64,000 nucleotides of DNA from Lepidostoma basale (lineage: Eukaryota > Arthropoda > Insecta > Trichoptera > Lepidostomatidae): contig JAHDVF020000668.1 of assembly GCA_022606425.2 (NCBI GenBank), positions 248,001-312,000 of the forward strand, read 5' to 3'. The position numbers and the translations under genes are program-made. This document shows positions 10,178 to 20,320 of this stretch, in pieces (position 1 is the stretch's first letter; each line of letters starts with the position of its first letter). The notes under the pieces are model-generated. The model did no database searches, had not been told where the DNA came from, and saw only the letters and a list, made by a program, of their open reading frames with translations.

Positions 10178-10290
10178 ACCTTCAGAACATGGCCCAAGTA
10201 GGACACCTTACGGACTTTGATGTTGGTCAGCAACTCTCTGTCAACTCTGGCTCTATGGAGAGCGTTTGAATGTCTCGTTTGAAATCAAAT
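10178..10290 (-). pseudogene. RTE-like LINE C-terminus, part 2
   Basis: The minus strand reads RHSNALHRARVDRELL and NIKVRKVSYLGHVLK, which joins in the family order to the QILEGK segment at 9467-9690. The two parts are one LINE interrupted by the TIR element. Confidence 0.8.
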
Positions 10291-10861
10291 ATATCTATAT
10301 CTAGTTAAATGCCTATATCTAGCAGTGGAGTAAAATTGTCCGAAAAGAAGAAGAAGAAGAAGAATATATTATATTTATAACTAGAAGTTCTAAAATATTA
10401 GAACACGAACATGATTTAATATGAACTCTCTGCTTAAATTTGTCATTTAGATATGTTTCATAAAACATTTTATTCAAAAATACACCCAAAATTATTTTTC
10501 TGTCACGTTCATACTTAGTAAATAACATTACACGTACCTACATCAGATTATGAGGCACGGTGACAGCGGGGAAGAGTGGCAGCCAACGGTGGCCGCGAAC
10601 AAAAAGGTTATCTCATTTACTTATTCACAGTTTATAAGACTGTCGTTAGGACAGACGTCTGCTTGTGGCAGTCACTTGACAGTTTTATAACGCCCCAGTG
10701 AGACCACGCTTTCCTGATAAGCTGGGATTAATTGTTTTTTTTTTTTTGTTAAGTCTGCGTATTTATTTCCACAATGTTTTCGAGAGGCGGCTTTGAAACT
10801 TACTTAGCAGAATATGTATAAAATAAAATAAAAAATTATTTCTACTAACTTCCGTCAAGTG
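10291..10861. other. Unique AT-rich stretch
   Basis: There is a GAA microsatellite near 10345-10362 and a GC-richer unique patch near 10550-10720. No gene or repeat family is recognised. Confidence 0.5.
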
Positions 10862-10990
10862 TTTCCAATAGTGTCACCAGTCTGTCGATTCCAGGGGCCT
10901 GGCGAAACCGATCGCTGTCGAAATAAAGACAAAAGTGGAAGTAGTTAAAAACATCGTTTTATTAAATTATTATTTAAAAATCATTAGATT
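10862..10990 (+). mobile_element. Family D ribozyme-bearing repeat
   Basis: The motif CUGUCGA, U, UCCAG..CUGGC, GAAA, ACCGAU, C sits at about 10877-10915. It is followed by the family D body (AATAAAGACAAAAGTGGAAG and a TTTTATTAAATTATTATTT end). Stem II has lost one pair and the stem III palindrome is mutated, so this is a decayed copy. Confidence 0.65.
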
Positions 10991-10996
10991 ATCTTA

Positions 10997-11300
10997 CGTC
11001 AAGTACATTGAGAGATTAGATTGAGACTCAAAACGCACCTTTTCAAATTATCCTTTCCTGATGTAAATGTTGATCGACGCGTCAGGTGCAGCCCTCATAC
11101 TAAATACGTTTATAAAACTAGTTCATAAAACGGAGCATTTTCGATAGCGCCCATGAGATGAGAAATTCATAAAAATGGCGCGCTTTTAATTATCCAACTT
11201 ATTATTATTATTTTAACGATTTTAGCGTTTCGGGTCCGTTAGCGGAAGAGCCCCCATATAAATATTAGTATGAGGATATTGTCGTTTAATTAACGCCCAT
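10997..11300 (+). pseudogene. Two L2-like LINE 3' end fragments
   Basis: 10997-11215 matches the 3' end seen at 22730-22950: codons RLRLKTHLFKLSFPD, then GTGCAGCCCTCATACTAAAT and ATTCATAAAAATGGCGC with a TTA tail. 11220-11300 matches a second subfamily (compare 22285-22360: AGCGTTTCGGGTCCGTTAGCG). Both are non-functional scraps. Confidence 0.7.
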
Positions 11301-11600
11301 TGTGCATCTAACTTCAATTGCAGTAAAAAAAAAAGGTTTGCAGCTCAGACAGATGGTCCCACTCCATCAAAATATCAATTACAATTTAGAAGTAAGGAAC
11401 TAAAAAAAATGTTTAAAAGATACATTCAAATATTTACTGCAAATGTAGTCTGCCGTGGTTCGAAACTAATTATTTGGACTGCAAATGTGGCCAGACGCAC
11501 TACAGAGGTTAAAGAGACTACTAATGATATCTCTGTTGGTCAGTATATTCGGTAATTGATTTTACAAACGGCGCACCTCAAAATAAATATCATCATAATA
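11301..11600. other. Unique AT-rich stretch with an L2-like tail scrap
   Basis: At 11540-11600 a short scrap resembles the L2-like 3' tail (TTTTACAAACGGCGCACCTC). The rest shows no recognised feature. Confidence 0.45.
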
Positions 11601-11868
11601 TAACTTACTTCCTATGGCCATACAACTCTTGAAGAGTTTTAGCCTCCTTGATGATTTTTCGCCAAGCTCCTCGATTCTGCGCCTTTTGCTTCCAGCAGTC
11701 CGATTCGCCCAACCTAGCCAGGTCAGCCAGAACATTGTCCATTAGGCGCTGTCTAGGCCTTCCTAGAGGTATTACTCCAGTCGGTCTAGACGCGTACAGG
11801 GTATTGATTGCTCTGGTCTTTTCGGCTCGGCATACGTGCCAAATCCATGCTAAATCATAAAATAATAA
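11600..11868 (-). pseudogene. RTE-like LINE C-terminus
   Basis: The minus strand encodes VCRAEKTRAINTLYASRP, TGVIPLGRPRQRLMDNV, LADLARLGESDCWKQKAQ and AWRKIIKEAKTLQELYG followed by a stop. The G-R-P-R-x-R motif and D-R-x-x-W-like block place it at the extreme C-terminus. A related piece lies at 63440-63604. Confidence 0.8.
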
Positions 11869-11940
11869 GAATAATAATTGGCAGAGGTAGGGTATTACGA
11901 GAATTACGCACTATTTTATCCTAATATATTGTACATATTA

Positions 11941-12265
11941 AGCCTCTTTAACATTCACACAGCGTGTCGTATCTAGATGTCGATTTTTTCCACATGCCAC
12001 ATGCTGGACATCGCAGTTGATTTATAATGAATTACAGCTTATTTTTTACATTCTTAAGGTTTTTAAAGTATTCTGTTTTAAAAGGTAGTTTAAGTAGTTG
12101 AGGAAGACCAGTATATGGTAGGATCAAATTTATCAATTACTGGCAGCAATGTTCGAAGGAAAAAAAATCAACGTGGGTGCGTGTCACAGTGAATTAAGCG
12201 GTTTCTGCTTATTTTTCCAGGTAAACGGCGTAATTATTTAATTAGTTAGTTAGTTAGTTAGTTAG
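11941..12265. pseudogene. RTE-like LINE scraps and a (GTTA)6 3' terminus
   Basis: 11941-12020 is a minus-strand scrap of the CMNVEEAR region. 12119-12265 is a plus-strand scrap (DQIYQLLAAMFEG-like codons) that ends in TAAACGGCG and six GTTA units at about 12239-12266. Both are heavily decayed. Confidence 0.6.
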
Positions 12266-12397
12266 TTATAGTAATATTCACGATAATGAATGATTACTAG
12301 GTACCTTTGAAATATGTCGAGATTAATAACCTCATATTCGCAAAGAAATGTGTTCTGATGGAATTCAGTGGAAAGAGGATCAATATTATTTGTTTTA

Positions 12398-12790
12398 TTA
12401 ATCTTCTTCTTCTTTCTGTGTCCTGTCAAGTCTCCCTAACGTTGACTATTACCCTTTTTCATATTGTTGACCTGGGGAAAAATATCCAGAATGGTATCCC
12501 CTTGCCTTCTCTGGAGGATTTTCTGTCGGGGCTACCTTCCCTTAGCTGGGTGTATCCAGTTTTATGGCGCTGGAAGCTCACCATTCGTCCTCTCTCTATC
12601 TGCTTTGGCACTAAGTAATATATGCCACATTGCCCGGGGTTCGTGGGGTTTTTAAAAGACCTCTCTTGGACGCTATAGAGTTGGACTTGATAGTAGTGTT
12701 GCTGTTGTAAATGCAACATGGCGCCTTACGACATTTTGTGGAGGCATACTTTCCAGCAAAACATACCCCATCGTAGCCCTACTACCCTTT
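12398..12790. other. LINE 3' scrap followed by an unclassified moderately GC-rich block
   Basis: 12398-12455 is the inverted 3' end of a RTE-like LINE (compare 9467-9510). 12456-12790 has overlapping open frames of 60-100 codons on both strands, including a minus frame with QRHKTGYTQLREGSPDR. I recognise no family, and the overlapping frames suggest non-coding repeat sequence rather than a gene. Confidence 0.4.
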
Positions 12791-13319
12791 TGAACCCCCT
12801 AATAATATATTTTTTTTATCTAATATTATAATTTTAATAATTTCTAATTTTAATAATAATAAATAAAAAAATGGTCACCCCAGCAATCACACGCGCAGGG
12901 GTGGGCCGAACGAATGACAGCATTATGGATTCCTTATTCATATCTTTCCTCCCTTTCACAAATGTGACAGCTTGTAATGTGTCTCCTGGTGGGGGGCAGC
13001 CCTGATGCGTGCATTTGTCTATTGTCCAAGATGGCGACGGGTAGTTTATTTAAGAACAACAATCGATCCGGTCGTCATTGTCAGATGCCGGGGAAATATG
13101 GCGAATAATGGGTGACAGGTGAGCGATAAATATATATAGGCGACAAGGAAGACACGTGATGATTATTTTTACAACCCCAACATTTAAAAAATGTTTACTT
13201 CACCAATTATATTTTCTTGGATTTATCTCTTCACTTTGGCAGACGTTTCAGAGATCATTACAGACTACTCCTTCTTATTTTGGTAACCATGCACACTTCG
13301 ACCTAAAACAGTAGTTTTT
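12791..13319. other. Unique region with GC-richer island
   Basis: After an AT-rich start, 12870-13160 is GC-richer than its surroundings and looks unique, with no coding frame. It is a candidate conserved non-coding or regulatory island. I see no recognisable binding-site cluster. Confidence 0.35.
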
Positions 13320-13440
13320 CACTGTTAAATTAAAAACACTGTTTTAATATAAAAAATTTAGTTTATTTTTTATAAAATCGTCGCGACAGCTGTTTCGGTA
13401 ACCGATGTTACCATCGTCAGGTGTTACAATAAACTCCCTT
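13320..13440 (-). mobile_element. Family A ribozyme-bearing repeat
   Basis: The body (minus strand) carries the hammerhead-like motif described separately at 13381-13424, preceded 5' by GTAACAC and followed by the family A body with the TTTTAACAGTG-type end. A RTE-like copy follows at 13548. Confidence 0.7.
13381..13424 (-). ncRNA. Minimalist hammerhead ribozyme motif, family A
   Basis: In the minus-strand RNA: core CUGACGA (13414-13420), one U, stem II GGUAAC/GUUACC (13407-13412 with 13397-13402) around loop AUCG, GAAA (13393-13396), then CAGCUGUC, giving the self-complementary stem III ACAG/CUGU and C17 at 13385. Other family A copies have GCCAAC/GUUGGC, so two stem II base pairs have changed on both sides. 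Hammerheads self-cleave after H17; such short stem III forms are thought to act as dimers. Activity is inferred. Confidence 0.7.
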
Positions 13441-13547
13441 AGTTATTTTTTATATAACTAATTTTCTATATAACTAAAAACAGTATTTTTCATATAACTG
13501 AGACACATTGAACATTATTAGTAAATAAATATAACTAACTCAGTCTT

Positions 13548-13837
13548 CAATCCCTGAGATGGTTTGGACATATGGAACGAATGGACGAGAAAATAATGGT
13601 TAAAATGTTGAAAACAAGCAGTGTGAGTAGAAAGAGAAGCCGTGAAAGACCAATGAAAGCATGGCATGACCAAATTAATCAAATACTGAAAGGTGGCCAC
13701 ATTCGAAGTCGTAAAAATCAACGAGCGTGCATGTTATTATTTATGAATATGGAGAAGTCTAGAGAGGTATGTCAGGACAGAACGGTATGGCGGTCCATCC
13801 TCTATGCCTTCTCCTCCGGGGCAACGACGTGATGGTT
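13548..13837 (+). pseudogene. RTE-like LINE 3' end
   Basis: An open frame from 13572 encodes MERMDEKIMVKML, a serine-rich link, then KAWHDQINQILKGGHIRSRK, RACMLLFMNMEKSREVCQDR and VWRSIL, ending at the stop before GTGATGG. This is the RTE-like C-terminal domain. It lacks the RT. 13838-13925 is an L2-like tail scrap (CCTAGTGCCCCCTTGGGG, then a TAA-rich end). Confidence 0.8.
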
Positions 13838-13925
13838 AATTCAGTCTTAATTAATTCAGTCTTTTCCTAGTGCCCCCTTGGGGTAATGGATTTTACAAAA
13901 TGGCGCACTTTAAATTAAAATAATA

Positions 13926-14196
13926 ATTATTAACAAACCATTTATTCACTTTTTATAAAAACAATCACGAGACACCTTTGTGAAATAAAGGACTTGTTTG
14001 GTTTTGAAAATGATCACAATTAGCTGAATGACGCAGCTTTCTTAACTGCACTCGACCACCAGCTGAAATCATTGAAGGATTTGACAAAGGTTCACCTTTT
14101 TGTGCGACGTCTCGGATTCGTTATTTCGAAAGATTAAACGATACAGTGGATTGGTTAAACGACAATACCAATTAGATTATAATACGTATAAATAAT
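13926..14196. other. Unique AT-rich stretch
   Basis: No gene, RNA or repeat match is seen between the L2-like tail and the family D palindrome. Confidence 0.45.
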
Positions 14197-14412
14197 AATT
14201 AAATAAAACGGTGTTTTTTAACTACTTTCACTTTTGTCTTTATTTAGACAGCGACCGGTTTCGCCAGGCTCGCTGACATCGACAGACTGGTCGACACAGG
14301 TGTCGGGTGGTGTCGACCAGTCTGTCGATGCCAGCGAGCCTGGCGAAATCGGTCGCTGTCTAAATAAAGACAAAAGTGGAAGTAGTTAAAAAACACCGTT
14401 TTATTTAATTAT
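14197..14412. mobile_element. Family D head-to-head ribozyme-repeat palindrome
   Basis: Two ~98-bp arms (14197-14294 and 14315-14412) are near-perfect inverted copies around a ~20-bp centre. Each arm has the motif: minus at 14249-14290 with stem GUCAG/CUGGC, plus at 14317-14360 with GCCAG/CUGGC and stem III AUC/GGU. Each is followed outward by ATAAAGACAAAAGTGGAAG and the TTTTATTTAATTATTATTT end. Transcripts from either strand would fold back on themselves. Confidence 0.8.
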
Positions 14413-14477
14413 TATTTAAAATGAACTTCCATCAAGAGATTTCAGTAAAATCATTTGATAATACGTATTATTTTTTC

Positions 14478-15000
14478 TTCTTCTTCTTCCCTTTTGGTAG
14501 ACTCAGGAGTCTGTTATTTCAGGCGGGTCCTCTTGAGATGCTGAACTCCAGCTTTCTCTCCACCGCTTCGGGGGTCTTCCTGGTCGGCGTTGTCCGTTTG
14601 GCGTTCCATGGAGAGCTATGTGTGGTATTCTATTTGAGCTCATCCTTTCTACGTGTTCATGCCAGTATCACCGTCTTTGACGTCCCCATCTGACCACATC
14701 TTCGACCTCGCAGATTTCTCGGATTGCTGTATTCCTAACTCGATCACGTAGGGTCTTGCCAGCTATAGCGCGGAGCGTTTTCATCTCGGTTGTCCTGAGC
14801 ATGCTCTTTTGTCTTGACAGTGTCTGCCCTCGATTCAATGCCATATGTGAGGATTGGTCGCACACAGGTCTTGTAGATGCGTACCTTGCTGTCAGTCCTC
14901 ATGTCCTTGTTTCTCCATATGACATCTTTCAGGCAGCCTGCAACTGCTGCAGCCCTATCCACCTGTGACCTTACTTCTCTGGGGAGGTCATTAGAGCTGG
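14478..15000 (-). pseudogene. RTE-like LINE 3' region
   Basis: Minus-strand codons in several frames give DRAAAVAGCLKDVIWRNKDM, VRIYKTCVRPILTYGIESRA, TEMKTLRAIAGKTLRDRV and NTAIREICEVEDVVRWGRQ. This is the same subfamily as 1803-2594. At least two frameshifts separate the blocks. A CTTCTTCTTC run marks the 3' end on the left. Confidence 0.85.
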
Positions 15001-15149
15001 TATTATTTCTATCGCTCGAAATATTTTGTTCTATGGTAAATAAAATATTTTGTAAAATAGACTCATCATAATAAATTGGGTTATTCCTATTCAGATATAT
15101 TTACATTCGAATTTTCTAAAAAACATTAACACATTATTAAAGTGTATAT
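15001..15149. other. AT-rich stretch, nothing recognised
   Basis: No feature can be supported. Confidence 0.4.
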
Positions 15150-15345
15150 TAACGATGTAGATGGAATTAGAAATAGATGAAAACCAAGAAAAACGTTGCA
15201 CCATTAAATAAATCAAACATTAAATGTCGGTGACGTGCGTGAATGACACGGTGTATGAATGTTAAGGAACCGAGAAAAGTATGTCTGGAAGGAACAGTGT
15301 GACGGTCTGTTCTTCCCTACTTCGGGAAGACAGCGTGAGTTAGAT
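15150..15345 (+). pseudogene. RTE-like LINE 3' end, decayed
   Basis: Codon remnants follow the order DVDGIRNR, KTLHH, RACMTRCMNV and REVCLEG, ending CTACTTCGGGAAGACAGCGT. Deletions and stops interrupt it. Confidence 0.65.
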
Positions 15346-16009
15346 ATTAAATCTCAATGTGATATTTTTAAATTGGCACGAAATTTCTCATAGATGTATA
15401 TGAATAGGTATCAACTATAAGTATTCAATACAACTCTTTGATTATTTATAAATAGTTATAAAAATATTTTTAAATATTTCTAACATACCTATATTTCATT
15501 TTTTTCCACTTGTTATTTTTGTTTTTACCGATATCGGCGACCTGCAGCCATCTTTTGGTTTTCGGTATATATTATAATATATTCATACATTCATTTTCCA
15601 GAACATGTCAGCGAGTTGCCGAAACCATTCGGAACTATGAAAATATATTTTAAATTCATTTTAGTTTCGTTCATGTTATTAACAATGAACTTCAATATTC
15701 GATTATCACAATATGTTTTACGCAAAAGCTTTGGTATAGTAATATTTTCTATCATAATGAAATACATTTTATTTTAATAATGGCATGAATTATGATAATG
15801 AGAATGACTTGTTTTGTCTTACTAAAGAAATAATAACTGTTAATTTTTAATGCCATGGAATGAAATTAACATTTGAAGCCAGCAAGCGAAATATTTCATT
15901 CCCATAAAATATAATAACACTTCCTGAAAACAGACGTTTTCATTCGTATTAAGTACATGATACAGTGTTTGTCCTGGTTCACCAGAGGCAAATTGGTATT
16001 AAAAAATAT
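15346..16009. other. AT-rich stretch with a decayed family B copy at 15867-15953
   Basis: At 15867-15953 (plus) AAGCGAAATATTTC is followed by the family B body CCCATAAAATATAATAACAC and GACGTTTTCATTCGTATTAA. A partial inverted counterpart lies near 15790-15830. The hammerhead core is lost. The remainder is unique AT-rich DNA. Confidence 0.5.
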
Positions 16010-16435
16010 CTTCTTCTTCTTCTTCTTAGTTTAGGTCGTATTACCTGTTTGTGACGGTGAGTTGTCCTGGGATGATGATGTCCAGCTATCTCTCTATCTT
16101 TTTGGCGGCTTTCTCGGTAGTCTCTTGCTGCTTGGGTTTTCATCTTTAATTTGTATTCTCCATGCAGTCCACGTTGTCTCTCCAAAATCGCCTTCTGCTT
16201 CTTGCCCTTTTTATTATGTCCTCAATCCCACAGACAGACCTTATCGTTTCATTTCTGATCCGATCTCTGAGGGTTTTTCCTGCGATGGAGCATAGGGTTC
16301 GCATTTCTGCAACTGTAAGAAGGTTCTTAGTTCTATTGATATCGGTTCTGACCTCTATTCCATACGTCATAATGGGGTGGACACATGCCTTGTATACGAG
16401 TATATTGACTTTACTTTCTTGACTTTACTTTAAAA
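16010..16435 (-). pseudogene. RTE-like LINE 3' region
   Basis: Minus-strand codons include ALYTSILTLL-side remnants of the plus strand's opposite, and clearly MTYGIEVRTDINRTKNL, VAEMRTLCSIAGKTLRDR and ETIRSVCGIEDIIKRARSRR, then DNVDCMEN. This is the post-RT region of the 1803-2594 type, with a CTTCTTCTTCTT 3' end near 16010. It is truncated and frameshifted. Confidence 0.8.
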
Positions 16436-16729
16436 ATTATCAAATATCTTAAACACAGTACACATTAAAAACAACAAACCTTATCTTGTAACCATTCGTT
16501 TTTTGAAGAATAATATAATACAAAAAAATGCAAGGCGCCAAATAATTGGACCATTTCACCCGTCACAAAAGCCCATTGTTGAAAAAATAGGCACGTTATT
16601 TCCTTACAAGTCAGCCGAATCAATTAGGTTTTTTGTCTTCGTTTGCGTGCTAGGGGTAAGTGAGAGGATATATTACTTCCTTCTATATTCGTCATCACTT
16701 TGTGTTGTGGATTCACATTCGAATATTGG
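16436..16729. other. Unrecognised stretch with a 51-codon frame
   Basis: A plus frame near 16503-16655 reads NARRQIIGPFHPSQKPIVEK. I do not recognise it, and it runs into family G repeat sequence, so it is not called as a gene. Confidence 0.3.
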
Positions 16730-17080
16730 TAATTTTGTATTATCACAACACTTTTTTGCACTTTTTACAAACATGTTTCGGGACACAACGTCCCTTCTTC
16801 AGCGTATAAATTTTAACCTGGTTAAAGCTTATACATGTATAAGCGAGAGGGTAAATTACTCCTTCTATATTCGCCATCACTTTGTGTTGTGGATTCACAT
16901 TCGAATAACTTTTTGGTAACATTGTGTTATTAACACTTTTTTGTACTTTTTACAAACATGTTTCGGGACACAACGTCCATTTTTCAGTTTCTGCATTTTA
17001 ACCTGGTTAAAGCTTATACACTGAAGAAGGGAAGTTTGTGCCCCGAAACATATTTGTAAAAAATTTGTGATTATAAACTA
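16730..17080. mobile_element. Family G ribozyme-repeat cluster (two minus, one plus)
   Basis: Three motif copies occur. Two are on the minus strand (16766-16806 and 16951-16990) and one on the plus (17017-17056, CUGAAGA, A, GGG..CCC, GAAA, ACAUAU). The repeat body TTGTAAAAAGTGCAAAAAAG and the block AACCTGGTTAAAGCTTATAC are shared. The second copy has CUGAAAA in the core. A further body scrap lies at 17632-17690. Confidence 0.75.
16766..16806 (-). ncRNA. Minimalist hammerhead ribozyme motif, family G
   Basis: In minus-strand RNA: core CUGAAGA (16796-16802), one A, perfect 5-bp stem II GGGAC/GUCCC (16790-16794 with 16780-16784) with loop GUUGU, GAAA (16776-16779), self-complementary ACAUGU, and U17 at 16770. 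Upstream UACG pairs with downstream UGUA to give a 4-bp stem I. All invariant hammerhead core residues are present. Confidence 0.72.
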
Positions 17081-17084
17081 ACTA

Positions 17085-17630
17085 ACTAATTAACCATCAC
17101 GCCGTCTCCCCGAAGGGATAGGCAGAAAGAATGGACTGCCATTCTTTTCTTTCCTGACATATTTCTCTCGCTTCCTCAACATTCATACATCGTGTCATGC
17201 ACGCGCGTCGATTTCTCTGACTCCTCACATGGCCGACATTCAATATTTGATTTATTTGATCGTGCCACGTTTTCCTCAATATTCCTCTATTTCTGGTTCC
17301 ATTTACATTGTTAACATATAATTTTTTTACCATTCTTTCTTCATTCATTCTTTCCATATGTCCAAACCATCATAATGATCCTTTCATTATTTTGTTCATG
17401 ACACCATCATTCGCACCGCATTCACTTCTTATATTTTCATTCGACACTCTATCATACACAGAGTATCACACATTTATTCTACTTTCATCCTTCTTTTGCC
17501 AGTTCCATGCTTCGCTTCCACACATAAGGGTCGGTAGAAGAACACCATTGTGCACTGCCATTCTAGCTTTTTTGGATAGGTTTTTGTTTGCGATGACAAC
17601 TTTAAGTGCACCATTCACTTTGTTGCCTGC
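17085..17630 (-). pseudogene. RTE-like LINE 3' region
   Basis: The minus frame from 17357 encodes MERMNEERMVKKLYVNNVNG, TRNRGILRKTWHDQINQ, VGHVRSQRNRRACMTRCMN and EAREICQERKEWQSILSAYP. Upstream codons at 17360-17630 include RINAVE-side and NGALKVVIANKN-type remnants with a deletion. The 3' terminus shows AACTAACTAACTAATTAACC (rc of the GTTA tail) and abuts family G. Confidence 0.85.
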
Positions 17631-17643
17631 ATATTTGTAAAAA

Positions 17644-17925
17644 GTGCAAAAAAGTGATGTGATTATACAATGTTACCAAAAAGTTATAGCCTGTCCAGTT
17701 TTCTCTTTGCTGGGCAATCCTCTTGAGCAGTTTACTCATTTCCCTTCTTATACTTTCATTATAAAGAACACAATTTTAATATATTATAATACAAAATATC
17801 CGAGAAAGAAAGCCGTTAAGTCTGAGTATATGAATGGAAAACACTTGGCAATTATACCTGGAAGTAATTTTAAATTATCAGCGGGTCTGATCGCCAAAGG
17901 AGCTTATCCTTTCAAAAAACAGTAG
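17644..17925 (+). CDS. Unrecognised 93-codon open frame, doubtful
   Basis: A frame opens in a family G scrap and continues with NPLEQFTHFPSYTFI, KKAVKSEYMNGKHLAII and SNFKLSAGLIAKGAYPFKK. I recognise no domain, signal peptide or membrane segment. The start codon lies in repeat DNA and there is no support for transcription. It may be a scrap of an unknown element. 17926-18227 has no recognised feature. Confidence 0.15.
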   Translation: MQKSDVIIQCYQKVIACPVFSLLGNPLEQFTHFPSYTFIIKNTILIYYNTKYPRKKAVKSEYMNGKHLAIIPGSNFKLSAGLIAKGAYPFKKQ

Positions 17926-18227
17926 CATCATCCTTTCAATGTAATAATGGTGTTTTCAAAAATCATAATGTATTTCCTTTGTTAGCCAAGGGATTAAAAC
18001 ACGGATACAAACCGAAGACGAAAGCCAGGTTTTGTTAGATATTCACAATGGATAACACAAAGATAAAAGACTTTGAAAGTAACACTGCTTTTGTGAAGGT
18101 ATTCATACCATTCAATTTATAAAAATACGCGTTTCTTGGCGAATGTTGCAATCAAAGACGCTACAGAGTGCATAATTTAAATATCCATATCAAACTAGAT
18201 ATTTTAAATTTCATACTAACTAACCAA

Positions 18228-18955
18228 ACATCACGTCGTTTCTCCGGAGGGGTAGGCAGAGAGGATGGACCGCCACATCGTTCGATCCTGACAAAACTCT
18301 CACGGCTCTTCTATGTACGTTTACTTACCGCGACACTGACGTCCGTCGATTGTTCCTATTTCAAAAATGGCAACCTTTTAGTAATTGATTAATTTGTTCG
18401 TGCCATATCTTTCTTGTCCTTCCTCGACTTCTTTTTCCATTCATTATGCTTATATAATAATACATATTTTTAATCATTCTTCCCTCATCCATTCGTTTAA
18501 TATGTACAAACCATTTTAGTGATAATTTATTAATTTTATTTACGATGCATTCAACCGCCTTGCTTCATCATCAGGTATTCTATCATATATTGTTTTTCCG
18601 CGCATTCTTATTAGTGACTTTATTTCTATGGCATTTATCCTACTTTCATCCCTCTTCTGCCAATTCCTATCTTCACTTCCATATGCAATGTCTCACCGTT
18701 CGCACTAATGTCACAATCCGTCATACATTCAGCCTTTTCAAATACCATAACTTTAGACTTTGACACGTATATCACAAGGTCACATTTATTGCATGCTTCG
18801 TACATTCTTGATACAACGACTTGTAGATCATCCATGCTATCAGCGATTAAAACATCGTTGTCTGCATATAGCAAACAGCTGATGGACATACCTATTGTTC
18901 ATTTTCACACCAGCGTTTATGCCTTCTAGTTCTTTCATACACTTCCCTATAAAAT
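18228..18955 (-). pseudogene. RTE-like LINE with RT palm remnant
   Basis: The minus strand carries SCLLYADNDVLIADS, the RT catalytic box with YADD changed to YADN, then DLQVVVSRMYEACNKC, DLVIYVSKSKVMVFEK and post-RT remnants to RKDMARTN-like codons, ending with the inverted 3' terminus near 18228. Stops and deletions are frequent. The loss of a catalytic aspartate together with the breaks shows it is dead. Confidence 0.8.
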
Positions 18956-18959
18956 TGTT

Positions 18960-19096
18960 AATATGAATGGAAAAACTGTTTTCTATAAGTTTGATTATAT
19001 TTTATGTTTCAATACATGTTTCAATTTAACATTTTCTATAAGAAATTTAAATGATGCATAAGCAACACGAAACATGTATCACATAAAATATCTTAT
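18960..19096. mobile_element. Decayed family B palindrome
   Basis: Family B body pieces occur in both orientations around ACATGTTTCAATTTAACATT; the plus copy reads ACGAAACATGUAUC followed by ACATAAAATATC. The core is lost. Confidence 0.5.
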
Positions 19097-19450
19097 TTTT
19101 CTTCTTCTTTGTTGTAGACATATGCGGTCTGTTCTCCAGTGTGTTACTCCTCCTGTGAAGTAGATTCCCAGCTGTCCTTCCATCTTTTAGGAGGTCTTCC
19201 ACGAGGACTAGTCCCATGAGGCTGATTTTGTAGTGCAATATAGGGGAGTCTGGTGTTGTCTATTCTTTGAACATGACTGTACCAGTCCCTTTTTCGCTGT
19301 CTGCTCCATCTTATAATATCCTCAACCTCACATATCTCTGTTATTCTGGTGTTCCTCACGCGATCTCTAAGTGTCTTGTCTGCTATCATCCTCAGTGTCT
19401 TCATCTCGGAAGTCATCAAAACATGTTTGGTATTTACTGTGTCTGGAAGC
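19097..19450 (-). pseudogene. RTE-like LINE C-terminal region
   Basis: The minus strand encodes MMTSEMKTLRMIADKTLRDR, NTRITEICEVEDIIRWSRQ, RDWYSHVQRIDNTRLPYIAL and HGTSPRGRPPKRWKDSW, ending STSQEE and a stop. It is the cleanest C-terminus of the 1803-type subfamily here and the reference for the RPPKRW tail. Confidence 0.85.
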
Positions 19451-19489
19451 CATATGTTATTATTGTTACATAAAATACAAATAAACTGT

Positions 19490-19610
19490 CACCAAAATAG
19501 TGTCACTAGCCTGTCGATGCCAGCGAGCCTGGCAAAACCGGTCGCTGTCTAAATAAAGACAAAAGTGGAAGTAGTTTAAAAAAACATCGTTTTATTTAAT
19601 TATTATTCAA
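19490..19610 (+). mobile_element. Family D ribozyme-bearing repeat, mutated catalytic GAAA
   Basis: The motif at 19506-19549 has stem II GCCAG/CUGGC and stem III ACC/GGU, but GAAA is AAAA. Loss of G12, a proposed general base, should abolish cleavage. The family D body follows. Confidence 0.65.
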
Positions 19611-20240
19611 TGAATTCAATTCTACCAATATAATTCGTCGGGGATAACTACGATAATACCATTTTTAATTCTTTTTGTTTAAATAATATTTCCCTACCAA
19701 GCCGTCTATATAAAATATCGTCCAATAAATTAATTAAACATTTACATGAGTAGTTTGTAATATTGATTGTTGTAAAAGTTTTTAGGCTTTACCAAAAAAA
19801 TTAACAAAACGTACAAAACTTAAAAAGAAACGCTGACATTCGTATTAATATAATCTACATTTGTATCTCCAGCATGCCCAAGAGGAATGCGATGGGATAG
19901 AAGGATCATTCAATCAGTGTGAGTTTAATCCTGGCTATTGCAGCATCAGATATGCTGTTAAAATTTGTGTAATATTATAGAATATACGGATGGCAGAAGT
20001 GCCAAGCCCAAGTGCCGAGTGCCAATCGCCTATTAGATCTGGCAGATGATGTAAATAATCTCGGGCGCGTATGAAGTTGTCTTGTTGCCGGTGAGCGACG
20101 AGATTACCTGCGATAAAAACGCGCTGGGAAGAGTCGGGTTGATATAGAGTTATTATGGACGTTTTCTCTGCGCTTTCGGGGGTGGTTCAAGCCGTGACAC
20201 TGCTTGCGTAAAACGTAACCATCAAAAATTAAAAAAAATG
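19611..20240. other. Unique stretch with a GC-richer island near 20080-20230
   Basis: No gene or repeat is recognised. The GC-richer island looks unique and is a candidate conserved non-coding element. Confidence 0.35.
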
Positions 20241-20320
20241 GTATTAATGGCATAGAATCAATAAAAAACACATGTTTCGAAAGATACCTCCATCTTTAGG
20301 TATAAAAATATAATAAAAAC
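20225..20320 (-). mobile_element. Family H hammerhead-like repeat, decayed
   Basis: Minus-strand RNA at 20269-20303: CUAAAGA, U, GGAGG/CUUUC around UAU, GAAA, ACAUGU, then G at the H17 position. The order is that of the other families, but G5 is A and position 17 is G, so cleavage is not expected. Confidence 0.5.
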
